A DNA stretch of 64,000 nt from Quillaja saponaria. Lineage: Eukaryota > Streptophyta > Magnoliopsida > Fabales > Quillajaceae. The DNA lies in NCBI GenBank assembly GCA_029379385.1, contig CM055607.1:20638615-20702614 (forward strand). Direction: 5' to 3'. A program made the position numbers and the translations under genes. Below are positions 42,994 to 53,317 of this stretch, piece by piece. The notes beneath the pieces were generated by a model, which was given only the letters and a program-made list of their open reading frames with translations, was not told where the DNA came from and searched no databases. Every line of letters begins with the position of its first letter. Positions within the stretch are counted from its first letter, which is position 1.

Positions 42994-43222
42994 TCTTTCA
43001 AAAAAAAGGGGGGGGGGGGGGGGGGGCTCCAGAAAGGACCAGATGTAAAAATAAAAAATATTATATAAATTTATATAATCAAATAATTATATAAGAAATA
43101 GCTAAAATAGAAATAATATTAATAAAATAATATTAAAGAATATAGAATAGAAAGAATCTGTTTTGACATGAAATGGATATATCCATATATATCTCTGACT
43201 TATATTTATGAGATAATAAAAT

Positions 43223-43576
43223 ATGGCAAAACCTATACCAAGAACTAGTTCATGTAGGAATGGGCGTATTAGTTCACGTAAGAATGCGTGTAGAATACCA
43301 AAGGGAGTTATTCATGTTCAAGCTAGTTTCAACAATACTGTTGTGACTGTTACGAATGTACGGGGTTGGGTGATTTCTTGGTCCTCCGTCGGTACTTGTG
43401 GCTTCAAAGGTACAAGAAGGGGGACACCATTTGCCACTCAAACCGCAGCAGGAAATGCTATTCGGACAGTAGCGGATCAAGGTATGCAACGGGCAGAAGT
43501 CATGATAAAAGGTCCCGGTCTCGGAAGAGATGCGGCATTAAGAGCTATTCGTAGAAGTGGTATACTATTAAGTTTC
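43223..43576 (+). pseudogene. rps11: Plastid rps11 copy, C-terminus lost
   Basis: 118 codons of ribosomal protein uS11 (normally near 138): '[20 protein letters not shown]', '[20 protein letters not shown]', '[20 protein letters not shown]', '[20 protein letters not shown]', 'ILLSF'. The frame stays open to 43654 only because it runs into LINE sequence; the last 25 codons are not rps11. Missing is the C-terminal tail that ends in a basic stretch. Substitutions such as Arg to Cys and Arg to Trp fit unselected C-to-T decay in the nucleus. Confidence 0.93.
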
Positions 43577-44935
43577 ATACCTTGGTTGTCATTCATTTAT
43601 GGAAAGAAAGAGAAATCTCTTTTCAAAGATATTATTGCCAAAGTCAAGCGGTGAATTCGCTCTTGGCCTTCTAAGTACCTTTTCTCAAGAAGTTCACAAG
43701 ATTTTGATTAAGCATGTCCTTTCCTCTATGCCCCTTTACCATCTGAGTGCTTTGGATCCACCAAAATCGGTCTTGTCTCTGTTGGATGGTCTTTTTGCAA
43801 GATTTTTTTAGGGATTAAGGAAGGAAAGCGTAAATTCCATTGGTGTTCTTGGTGGTCCACTTGTTTGCCAGTGCAAGAAGGCTGTCCTTGGTATCCGTTC
43901 CATGTCAAATATGTCTATGACTTTTTCTTTAAAGCTTTGGTATCACTTGAGACAAGGGAGATCCTTGTGAGCTCGTTTCATGCTTGTTAAGTATTATCAT
44001 AACTCTCACCCTTCTATTGCTACCTTATGTTCAGAATGTGGCATCGTTTGATTGGTTGCTGGTCTATTGCTGAGCCTCACTTGTGTTGGATTGTAGGTGG
44101 AGGATCTTTAAATTTTTGGTTTGATAATTGGTGTGATCAAGGCACCTTCTTGTTCAAGAGGTCCCTCACCCTTGTAGGAATTGGAAGCTTTCAGACATTG
44201 TTTCTCTTTCAGCTGAAGACAAGGTCATTATTCCGGCTTTGGTTACACCAGTATTGTCTAATATGCGATTTGCACTTGAAAAGGTGGATACCTCAGTTTG
44301 GACATTAGAGAAGATGAGTTGTTTTACAACTTCTTCTGCTTGGAATCTTGCTCGAAATCATGGTGCTTTGCATCCGTTTTTTGGGCTTGTTTAGAATTGC
44401 CTTCTGCCCATTAAGATTTCTGTCTTTGTTTGGAAGCACTGGTTTGGTTTTTCTGGCTTTGGATAGTTCTCTGTGGCAGTTTCAGATTTCTTGTGTCTTG
44501 TTGCTGTTGTTATAAGCCTGCAATGGAAGACTTAACGCATCTATTTGTTTCTTTGCAAGTTGCAAGGGAGGTTTGGTTGGTTTTTGCTTATTGTTTTGAT
44601 TTTACACTTGCTCTTGTCTCTATACACACTTTATTCTTTGCTTGATGAACTTCAACTATTCCATCTTTACAGTTTTTAATAGAGCTATTACTCCTTGTTT
44701 GGTGATGTGGGAAATTTGGAAGGCTAGGAATGTTAAGAATATGATAATATTCCTATGTCTTCTTCTTGCATTATTTTTCAAGTTATGCGGACACTTCGGT
44801 TATTTGTTCATTCTATGAAGGGTAAGCCTAAGGTTAAGTGGAAGGATGAGTATGAACTTCGTTTTCTTCCAATTCGCCTTCCTAAATCTCTGTTCTTGAA
44901 CAAGATTAGGATTGTACATTGGGTGGCCCCTCCTT
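43577..44935 (+). pseudogene. LINE ORF2, post-RT region
   Basis: '[15 protein letters not shown]' then 'SWPSKYLFSR', 'KILIKHVLSSMPLYHLSALD', 'PPKSVLSLLDGLFARFF' and 'GIKEGKRKFHWCSWWSTCL', the thumb and connecting region seen in plant LINEs. Further pieces include 'LGWWRIFKFLV'-like and 'LPIKISVFVWKHWFGFSGF' (reverse-transcriptase zinc-binding-type region) with many frame changes. Degenerate throughout. Confidence 0.75.
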
Positions 44936-45300
44936 TATCTCACTTTAAGCTAAATTGTGATGGTTGCACTCGGGGGAGGTGGCTACTAGAGGTGTCCTTC
45001 GTGATGATGATGGTAATTTAAATTTTGCTTATGTTTTTTATTTGGGTTTTAAATCTAATATGGAGGCTGAATTTGAAGCTCCTTTAGAAGGTTTGAAGTT
45101 GTGTGAGGCAGCAGGTATTTCTTCTATTATTGTTAACTCTGACTCTCTTGCACTAGTGCTTTCTGTGTTATCTTCTAAAAATCCTTTATGGAAACTTCAT
45201 AGTAAATTTAAGATTTTGCTTCATTTGATGCAAACTCTTCATGTATCAATTTCTCATTGTTTCGGGAGGGTAGTTTAGTTGCAAATTATTTTGCTAATTT
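44936..45300 (+). pseudogene. LINE ORF2 C-terminal RNase H (degenerate)
   Basis: 'SHFKLNCDGCTRG' provides the first Asp (near 44958); after a one-base shift the frame 44964-45278 gives 'RGVLRDDDGNLNFAYVFYLG', 'NMEAEFEAPLEGLKLCEAAG' (Glu), 'SSIIVNSDSLALVLSVLSSK' (Asp) and 'HVSISHCFGRVV'. This plant-LINE RNase H would remove the RNA strand during target-primed reverse transcription. Confidence 0.85.
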
Positions 45301-45566
45301 GGCTTGCGATTTTAAAGCTGTATTCTTAGGGATTCCATGTACTTACTCCCAACCAAAGTTCTAGGCCTTCTTGAGTTTGGATAAAAAACAAGTCCCTTAT
45401 CTTAGAATTGTTAAAAGTAGTTAATTTTTTTTTCTTAGTTTTCTTTAATTCCTGTAATAGTATAGTGTCCCAAGTTAAGTTTTGCAATCTTTTTGTTGTT
45501 CCTTGGTTATGACTCAACTATGGCCAAGTTTCAGTAATATGTATTTTATTTTCATTAAAAAAAAAA

Positions 45567-45707
45567 TTTAAGGACTGACCCAGGTCCTACTTAAGTTTGG
45601 GTGAAATTTCGTGAGTTAATGATGTTGATTGATACATACATTGTTTTGGCCTCCCATTGCTATAGAGAAACAAATGTTGTAGCCAAAGAATAGCAAACTT
45701 ATTTTCC
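45567..45707. repeat. Spacer between two converging LINEs, with inverted repeat
   Basis: The segment holds one arm of an inverted repeat, CCCAGGTCCTACTTAAGTTTGGG (45579-45601); the other arm, on the opposite strand, is at 45724-45746 with two mismatches, just inside the second LINE's 3' end. No coding content. Confidence 0.65.
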
Positions 45708-46500
45708 TTTTTTTTTTTTTTTTCCCAAACTTATTTAGGACCTGGGATAGCCTTTAAAATTTTATTGAAATTTTAAAAAATGGGCCAGAGTATAGTCTAA
45801 GCCACTACAAAATAAAATAGAAAACTCAAACCAAAGCAATACACATTCCCATACTATCCCATTACATAAAACAAGCTAAACTTCAGATAAAAGCAAAGAT
45901 AGGACATCATCCCTTTCTAAACCAAACATAGCTAATTGCAATAAACTAATTCAACGGACATGTATGATATAAGGTTTTATACTTTGTCAAGATTTACAAG
46001 TCCTCTAGCAAACTCTGGAAGTTGCCTGGAAGAGCTCCAAAAGAAAAACTCTTTTCATTACAAGCATGATTAGCCAAAAAGTCAGCCACAACCTTTTCCT
46101 CTCAAAAGCAATGTAAAACTTGCATATTATATATTGATACAACAAATGCATTACCTATCTAAATTTACCAAGAAGTGTCCAATGTGAAGAAGATGTTTTA
46201 CTGTTTACACTCTAGACAAGAGCCATCAAATCTGAATTCACAATAACATTATGAATTCCTCTAGTTACACAATGCATCAACCCTTTGTAGATAGCCTCAA
46301 TTCAGCTACCATATTTGTTGACTGCCCAAGAAAGAACCATAAGCCCAAATGCATTCACCTGTATTAGATCTTAGAATACCTCCTATGCCTCACCGGGATT
46401 GCCTCAAGAGCAACCATCAAACTTAAAGAAAGCTAAACTTCTTTTGGTCTTCATCTAATAGCTTCTCAACACACATTCGTGGACTTCTTTAGATAAGGAC
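45708..46500 (-). mobile_element. LINE 3' fragment with RNase H, minus strand
   Basis: A 16-T run (45708-45723) on the plus strand is the poly(A) tail of a minus-strand LINE. Minus-strand reading from about 46430 gives 'FKFDGCS-GNPGEA', the RNase H start typical of plant LINEs, then 'GILRSNTGECIWAYGSF', 'KGLMHCVTRGIHNVIVNSDL' (Asp), 'SSHWTLLGKFR' and 'LWLTFWLIMLVMKRVF' in a shifted frame. Only the last domain and 3' untranslated part remain. Broken by stops. Beyond about 46500 the similarity fades. Confidence 0.75.
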
Positions 46501-46521
46501 TAGGTTCGTTAAATTAGGGTA

Positions 46522-46931
46522 ATTTATGAGTTTAATAAATCTTAAATCTCACTGATTCCTAGTGTTGTTTTGAGTATGGATTTGGTGCTAATGATTTTAT
46601 AAATGTTAATTTCTGATTTTAGGTGTTAAAATCTAATTAAAGAACATTAGTTGGATAAATGGAGCACAATTGGCACAAAATGAGATAGAAGGAAGTTGTC
46701 CTTGTCCAAATTGAAGTAGGAATCAATGAAGTGGCACTGCAGCATGGATAACATGGCGCTGCAGCGCTTGGGAAGAATAGAATAGGCACAAATCAGAGAA
46801 CACATCACCGCAGCATCTTATTTCAAGAGCCATGGCACCATTTTCCGTGGATTTTATACCATCATGTCATAGAGCACCACAACCGTAGAGTGGTAAACTT
46901 GAAGCTGCGGCGGCCTTGTTCCCATTTATAA
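46522..46931 (+). repeat. A-family LTR fragment ending at the gap
   Basis: Follows the element A LTR from its first bases ('GAGTTTAATAAATCTTAAATCTC', 'GTGTTGTTTTGAGTATG', 'TTAGTTGGATAAATGGAGCA', 'TTGTCCTTGTCCAAATTGAAG') up to '...TTGTTCCCATTTATAA'. It diverges from both LTRs of element A at scattered sites, so it is a separate family member. The sequence just before it contains no polypurine tract. Cut by the N run. Confidence 0.8.
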
Positions 46932-47031
46932 NNNNNNNNNNNNNNNNNNNNNNNNNNNNNNNNNNNNNNNNNNNNNNNNNNNNNNNNNNNNNNNNNNNNN
47001 NNNNNNNNNNNNNNNNNNNNNNNNNNNNNNN
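46932..47031. other. Assembly gap, 100 N
   Basis: Exactly 100 N, the usual placeholder for a gap of unknown size. Sequence on its left belongs to an A-family LTR; sequence on its right is a copy of 6993 onward. Confidence 0.99.
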
Positions 47032-47795
47032 TTCAAGGCATATAAATGGAGAATGCCTTGCCCTAAAAATTCCAATTATGCCCTTTTCTTATTATTAAAA
47101 TTTCCTAGCTAACTATAGGTATTTTAGCACGATAATGATAGCTTATTTCTTGTGTCCAAACATTTAGATCCTACCAGCATAGACTTCTTCTCGGATAGGC
47201 TTAGGAACCCACAATGTTAAACTAAACCCTGCACTAACTTGTGTATTATATTGTAGAAAATCCTAATGCCGGATAAGTTGAATTTATCCCTTTAATCCTT
47301 TTTATTTCTATTAACATTAGATCATAGTTTATCTTTGTATTAACTATGTTTTCACTTGTATTTTTATTAAATTCCAAATCAAATCAGAATATTACTAGTA
47401 CTTATTAGATCTTAACTCATCTTCCTACTAAGTTCATTCAACAAGTTATGGTTCACAAATTTCTATTAAGTTTACACATATGTATTGGTTTTTATTAATT
47501 TGTTCATGCTTAATCAAGTGGATTCATTTTTAGTGAAGCATATAAACATGTAGACTCTAAATAACACAATTAAACTAATCTAACTAATTTGAAACATGAC
47601 TTCATACTAACAGCAGAATATAATTGCATGTTCATTTTGTTTTACCTTTGTCATTCAAGTTAATACTAAGCTTGCAGTCATATGCACCATGTGTTAATTA
47701 GTATAGGTTCTTACTCAGTTTCAAGTCTTGCTTAGAGGTTATGCACACAACATTCATGTTAGGTGTGTGAGTCTTTAAGTGCCTAAGGTGTTACA
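47032..47795 (-). repeat. Second copy: element G 5' LTR part
   Basis: Equivalent to 6993-7756, ending in ...AAGGTGTTACA at 47795. A two-base GT deletion in the GTGTGTGAG run (near 47765) distinguishes it from the first copy. Confidence 0.85.
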
Positions 47796-48434
47796 GTTAT
47801 GAGTTTGATACCCTAGTTTGTAGGGGTTTGGCACTAACTCATTGTAACCTACGGTTTCAACTATTTGTATTGGAATTGACGGACTTGACACCCTTGTTAG
47901 CAGGGGTTTGGCACTAACTCGTTGTAATTTATAAGTATAGCAGTTTGATAGTTCTGACAATGTACAATGCCTATGGATGCTTTTCGTAAAATGGTTATGA
48001 CACATGGTTTATTTGTATTGTTTTAAGTTTTCTGCTTTAACTCTTTTACTAAATGGTTGTTGACAACAATTTATTGTTTACGTTTTTGAATGTGTTATTG
48101 TATCTTATGTAAACTGATTAATGATGAAACAGTTGTGCTATGGCTCATTTCTTCACCTACTATATTACAATATCTACTCACGAAATATTTGTGACTTACT
48201 CTCGTTAGCTTAAGGTTTTTTATTTTTTTTTTTTTTTTATTTTTAAAATAGCTAAGATCTTGGATTTTGGAGACTTATGTCAAGGAGGTGTTTATCTCCT
48301 TTTGATATGCCCATCCTTTATTTTGACTTGGGTCTAACTTGTATTCAAACCTATTATAGTTATATTTATATTCCATTATAACCTTATTTTGGGATTTGTT
48401 TTTGTTTAGATATGTGTTTTCGTTCATGGATAAT
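47796..48434 (+). repeat. Second copy: element D LTR part
   Basis: Equivalent to 7757-8397, with the same 80-base-period tandem repeat. The T-run near 48220-48238 differs in composition from the first copy (two A's replaced or lost). Confidence 0.8.
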
Positions 48435-49970
48435 CGATAACTCTATAAAATAGAGTTATTTCACTATGCTTTTAATTCATATTTTATGTTAAATCCTAGG
48501 GTTTTGAGTTAGAATGTTAGTCAAATTTAGTGTTTTAGTTGTTTTAGGTATTTTAGGAGTTTTGTAAAGTTTTTACCATAATTATGAGAAGTTTTACGAT
48601 TTTTAGTATTTAACTTATTTTAGGTGTCTCTGCAGTGTCATAGTTGAACTGAAATAAGGAAAGGAATTCAATAGAGTGCTGTAGCTCTCAAGAAGATCAA
48701 GCTACGGCGCTATAAAAGAAATAAATTGGCAAAATTCAGGCCGAGAAACCTGAGTCGTGGAGTGACAAAGCTGAGGCCGTGACATTGTAAAAAAGAGGGA
48801 AAATGCAATTTAGATAAAGAGCTTGGAGCTGTGGCACGTACTGACTTAAGCCGTTGTGCTGTCAAGTCAACATGCCTCGTAAAAACACAAAGATAGATGA
48901 GTCGTAGCTAATGATATGAAGCAGTGGTGCAAATTTGAAAAAAGTTTTCGTAAACTATTCAAGAAGTTGGCACTGCCGCACCCATTGATGTGAGGCCGTA
49001 GCAAGATAAGTTGAAGTTCGAGTAGGACTATGCAAAACCTTAAGCGCCGCAGCGCAATAGAGAATCATATCGCTGCGCCCTTATGTGTTTTTTAAGACTT
49101 ATAGTTCAATTAAACCAGGAGAAAAAGGTCTATAAATAAAAGTGAAGGTTGAAACTCTTTTAGAGATATACCATAGCTCGTGATAGAGAGTGCTAAGGAG
49201 TTAAAGGAGACCTGAAGCCATGACAACTTCTAGTTTCTACTCGCTTTTTGTTATTTTCTAATTATTTGTAATGGCTATTTCTTTATTGTTTATGTTTTCA
49301 GTAGTTAGTATGGAGTAGTCGTATTCTAGGGTTACAATTGAAGTCATATGTTACTGATGTGGCTTTAATTTTAATTGAATGCATGTTTTAGTTTTAATAA
49401 TTATGTTACCTTGTTTTTAATGCTTCTAATTGATTGATCACCAATTAAACTGATTAGGAATTCTGAAATTGACTTGGAAGAGTCAGTTTTGGGATTAGCT
49501 TTAGGAAATATAACTTATGTTTATATTGTTCATATGATTTAGATGATCCAATTTTTTAAGAGATAGGAATATACTCTTTCACCATAAGTAACTATGAGAT
49601 TAGCTCTTCATGAGTTTGTCTTAGAATAATCTCATATGAATATAAGGAATTAGACTAAGGAGAATATATAATTGCTAGACATAGGAATATGCTAATAATT
49701 GATTAAAATATATGTTAATATTAAGCTATTGCATAAATTGAATTGAATTAAAGTTAATTAGGTGTAGTGTGAAGGATTTCATGAACCTAGGTTTAACTTT
49801 AATACCTTTTATTAAATTGCTTAAAATCTCTGAATTACTTTGGCTTGATTAAAGTTAGGCTGAATAATGGTGGTATTTAATATTAGAAAGTAAGTTATCC
49901 ACCATGGGAACGATTTAGTCTATATTACCTGAGGACGATACGTGTGCTTGCATAGATAACATCCATGTTA
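48435..49970 (+). repeat. Second copy: element B 5' LTR
   Basis: Equivalent to 8398-9939, 1536 bases. Small deletions near 48831 (GCTGCTGG to GCTGTGG), 48900 (GTCGCTAGTGC to GTCGTAGC) and 49714 (TGTGTTAA to TGTTAA). The primer site follows at 49977-49994, unchanged. Confidence 0.9.
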
Positions 49971-50164
49971 AGTTTTTGGCACTGTTGTCAGGGAATAAAT
50001 TTATTTTATTTTTTAGTATCATTATATGCTTACTTGATTCTAGTTCAAGTTCTCATTTTTGATCTTAGGTACTATTGACATTGCATGTAACACACTAGAG
50101 ACTTGGTACTATTACTATACGATCCCAAGATCAAACAAAAGCTCAGAAAATTAAGAAAGAACTA

Positions 50165-51633
50165 AGTTCCAAGACACTCTAGCGCAATAACTGATGATCA
50201 AGAAGCTCATGAAACCAAGGTTTTAAGGGATTATGTTGTCCTTCTTTTGTAAGGCCCCTACTTTAGCATACAAAGACTAACCATTGCTGCTAATAACTTT
50301 GAGATCAAATCAGGCACAATCTAGATGATCTAACAATCTACACAGTTTAGGGGATTACTTAGTGATGAGTCCAATGCTCATCTAGTCACATTCCTAGAAT
50401 TGTGTGACACATTCAAGTATAATAGCGTCTCTAATTATGCGGTCCTCCTCAGGCTTTTCCTTTCTCACTTCTAGATAAGGCAAAAAGTTGGCTGTATTCA
50501 TCAATTCAACATTCCATCACCACTTTGTCAGACATGGCATAAAAGTTTGTAGCCAAATTCTTTCCTCCCACCAAAACTACTAAGCTAAGGAATGAAATTA
50601 CATCATTCCTTCAACAAGATCAAGAATCTCTCTATAAGGCATGGGGAGAGATTAAAGACTTAATGAGAAAGTTCCTACATCATGGCATTCTTAAGTGGTT
50701 GCAAGTGCATACTTTTATAACGGTTTGGGAAACCAAACTAGAACAACAATTGATGCTGCTACTGAAGGTGCTTTGATGGGTAAGTCTATAAATGATGCCA
50801 ATGATCTTTTGGAGGAGATGATCTCAAATTCTTATCAATGGCCATCTGAAAGACTAACATCTTGTAGAGTTGTTAGGATTCATGAACTTTGATGCCATTA
50901 TTGCCTTAACGGCACAAGTGGCTAGGTTGAAAAAGAGGTTTGATAATTTTGGGGTGCAACAACATTCTAAAGTCACTGTTATGGGTGTGTAAAGCTTGTG
51001 GCGAAGGTCATACTATGGATCAAAACCCAAATACTGAACTGGTTCAAAATGTCCAGATATTACTTAACTGCGAAAGCAACCCTTATTCCAACACATATAA
51101 TCCAGGGTGGAGAAACTACCCAAACTTTGGTTGGAATAATCAAGGTGCATAAGCTGCAAGGCTTAATCCACCTTCTAGATTTCAAGCTCCACAAAGGCAA
51201 GCAGCCCCTTAAAAAGAAACTCTCCTTGGAAGACATGTTTCTAAAATACATGTCTACTACTGATTTAGTTATTCAAAGCCATGCTGCCTCCATGAGAATA
51301 TTGGAGACACAAATTGGGCAGCTAGCCAATTCTTTGACTATAGGCCTCATGGTGCCCTTCCTAGTGACATCGAGTTAAACCCAAGGAAGAGGGTAAGGAA
51401 CATTGCAAGGCAATCACTCTTAGGAATGAGAATGAGTTAGTGGAGCAAAAAGAAGAAAATAGAAGATCATGAAGCTCCTAAATCTCCTACTAAAGAAGAA
51501 ATGAACTACTGAAATTATAGAAAAGAAGAAGGAAAAAGAAGGTAATTGCTACATCTCAATTATCAAATCCTCCTCTGTCCATTTCCACAAGGTTCCATAA
51601 ACAGAACCTTGTTTCCAGAAAATTCTGGATGTG
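50165..51633 (+). pseudogene. Second copy: element B gag (degenerate, extra indels)
   Basis: Equivalent to 10130-11595. From about 50640 on it has many one- or two-base differences not shared by the first copy, for example ACTTTGATG for ACTTGATG, ATGGGTGTG for ATGGTGTG and GCAAAAAGAAG for GCAAAAGAAG. These further break the frames: the 161-codon frame of the first copy is split here into two frames (50695-50892, 50940-51152). Confidence 0.85.
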
Positions 51634-53153
51634 TGATAGGAGTTTAATAAATCTTAAAATCTTATTAATTCCTAAATGTTGTTTTGAGTATGATTTGGTG
51701 CTAATAAACGTATAAATAGTTATATTTTATGATTTCAGGTGTTAAATCTAATTAAAAAATATTAGTTGGATAAATGGTACACAATTGGCACAAAATAAGT
51801 TAAGAGGATGTTTGTCCTTGTCCAAATTGAAGTAGGAATCAATAAAACGGCATTGCAAGCATAGGATAACATGGCTCTGTAATCCTATGAAGAATAAAAT
51901 AGGCACAAGTCAAAGAACACATCACCCCAACATCCCATTTCAAAGAGCTACGCCCCATATTCCGTGGATTTTATAGAAACATGTCAAAGAGAACCAAGCC
52001 ATAACGTGGAAAACTTGAAGTCAGTGGAGTTAGAAGCCGTAGCGTAGCAAAAATGGAAGCTATGGGCGCTAGATGGAGGTATGCGCCGCAATCGCCAATT
52101 TATACTTATCTAAACTTCCTAATCATATTGGTATAAGGATGACAAGCACATCTTGTATGTAGACCTATTTTGAGGGCAGATAGGAATTCTAATCCCAGAA
52201 AGAGTTCAGTACCAAGACCCCCAATCCAATAAGGACTTCAAGTTAGATTAGAATTGTAGAGTTTTTATCTTTTCTAATTAGCCTATAAAATACTCTTAGC
52301 TTAGGAGAGTTTTAGATATTAGTTTTTCCAGAGTCAGTAACATTTTTTAAAAGTTTCTTTATTGTTTTTTGCATTTTATGAGTTGCTAAACTCTCTTTTC
52401 CTATAAAGGGAGTATTGAAGCCATGCTATTACATTGTAAGATCTGATTTGTTCTTCATTTTAATTTAATTATTCAATTCAAGTATCTTGTGTTCTTCTAT
52501 TATATTTGTCATGGTTGTATGATTTGTTAATTAGGTACGCAACTAATTGATTAGACTATATTATACCTATTGCTAGTTTAGAATAATCAAGTCCGTAATT
52601 GCTTGATGATTCTAACATATGTATTAAATAGTAGTTTATAATTGCTGTGAAGAAAAATGGACTAAGTTAAATAAACTAAGCCTGTGTGTTTATTACTTAA
52701 CTTTAGCTATCTTTCTATTTCGTAGAGCTGTTATTAAATTAAATCTTAAGAGTGTATTTAAGGTTGTTAATAGCAAAAGATTAATCAAATAGCTTATTTT
52801 GTTGACGACGAACTAAGGAAAGATTAGGGGTATTAGAGCTTTTTGATATTCTAGGCTGAATATTTGAATGAATGATTGAATAATTGTGATCAATGATCAA
52901 TGTCAAATCCCTACAGTGGCTAACTCTTTGTTTATCGGAAGTTTTTTCTATTACTTGCCAGTTATTTAAATTTTGCTTTCAATTTTACATTCAAACTTAA
53001 AACATAGAACCCTCCCTATATTTTATTGTCATTAGAATTTATATTGTGCACAAATTGGTTAAATTCAAATCTTTGTGGGATCGACCTTTAGTTACCCTGA
53101 CTATAAAGCTAGGTTAAAGTAGAGAATTTAATTGGTGCTTTCGACGCATATCA
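51634..53153 (+). repeat. Second copy: element A 5' LTR
   Basis: 1520 bases versus 1510. The first 750 bases carry numerous small indels against the first copy (for example AAATCTTAAAATC for AAATCTTAAATC, GGATGTTTGTCC for GGATGTTGTCC, GGTATGCGCCGCAATCG for GGTATGCGCCGCATCG); the remainder is almost unchanged. Confidence 0.9.
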
Positions 53154-53317
53154 AAATTTTGCCATCGTTGCCAGGGAGTTGATGTTTTAATTGATTTGTC
53201 AACTTAATATGTTTTTTTTTTTTTTTTTTTTTTTTGGTCTCTTCTTTAATTTTACAAGTTTGTATGACAGGCAAAGATTCTGCTCTTAGACTCCAACAAA
53301 TAAGAAAGTTCATTGAA

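Larger units (their letters stand above)
42650..43576 (+). other. Nuclear plastid DNA (NUPT): infA-rpl36-rps11 segment
   Basis: About 927 bases colinear with the plastid ribosomal-protein cluster (rps8-infA-rpl36-rps11 order): end of infA, rpl36, an AT-rich spacer with a 19-base G-run (43008-43026), and the first 118 codons of rps11. Left and right junctions fall inside LINE coding sequence: on the left 'FPKQLP' stops and infA begins at about 42650; on the right rps11 stops after 'ILLSF' (43576) and LINE resumes with '[11 protein letters not shown]' in one frame, then '[15 protein letters not shown]' in another. Junctions are accurate to a few bases only. Confidence 0.9.
41876..45566 (+). mobile_element. 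5'-truncated plant LINE with RNase H, carrying plastid DNA
   Basis: Begins inside the reverse transcriptase of ORF2 (no ORF1 or endonuclease), a usual result of incomplete reverse transcription, and ends in a 10-A run at 45557-45566. The RT remnant is at 41876-42649, the plastid insert at 42650-43576, the C-terminal part of RT and connection at 43577-44930, and RNase H at about 44940-45300. No target-site duplication was recognised. Confidence 0.8.

Noticed and set aside
43223..43654. rps11 as a functional gene
   Set aside because: The C-terminus is replaced by LINE sequence, neighbouring rpl36 and infA are broken, and there is no transit peptide or promoter; it is a nuclear plastid fragment.
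46916..47098. Frame across the N gap
   Set aside because: It translates unknown bases and has no real coding content.
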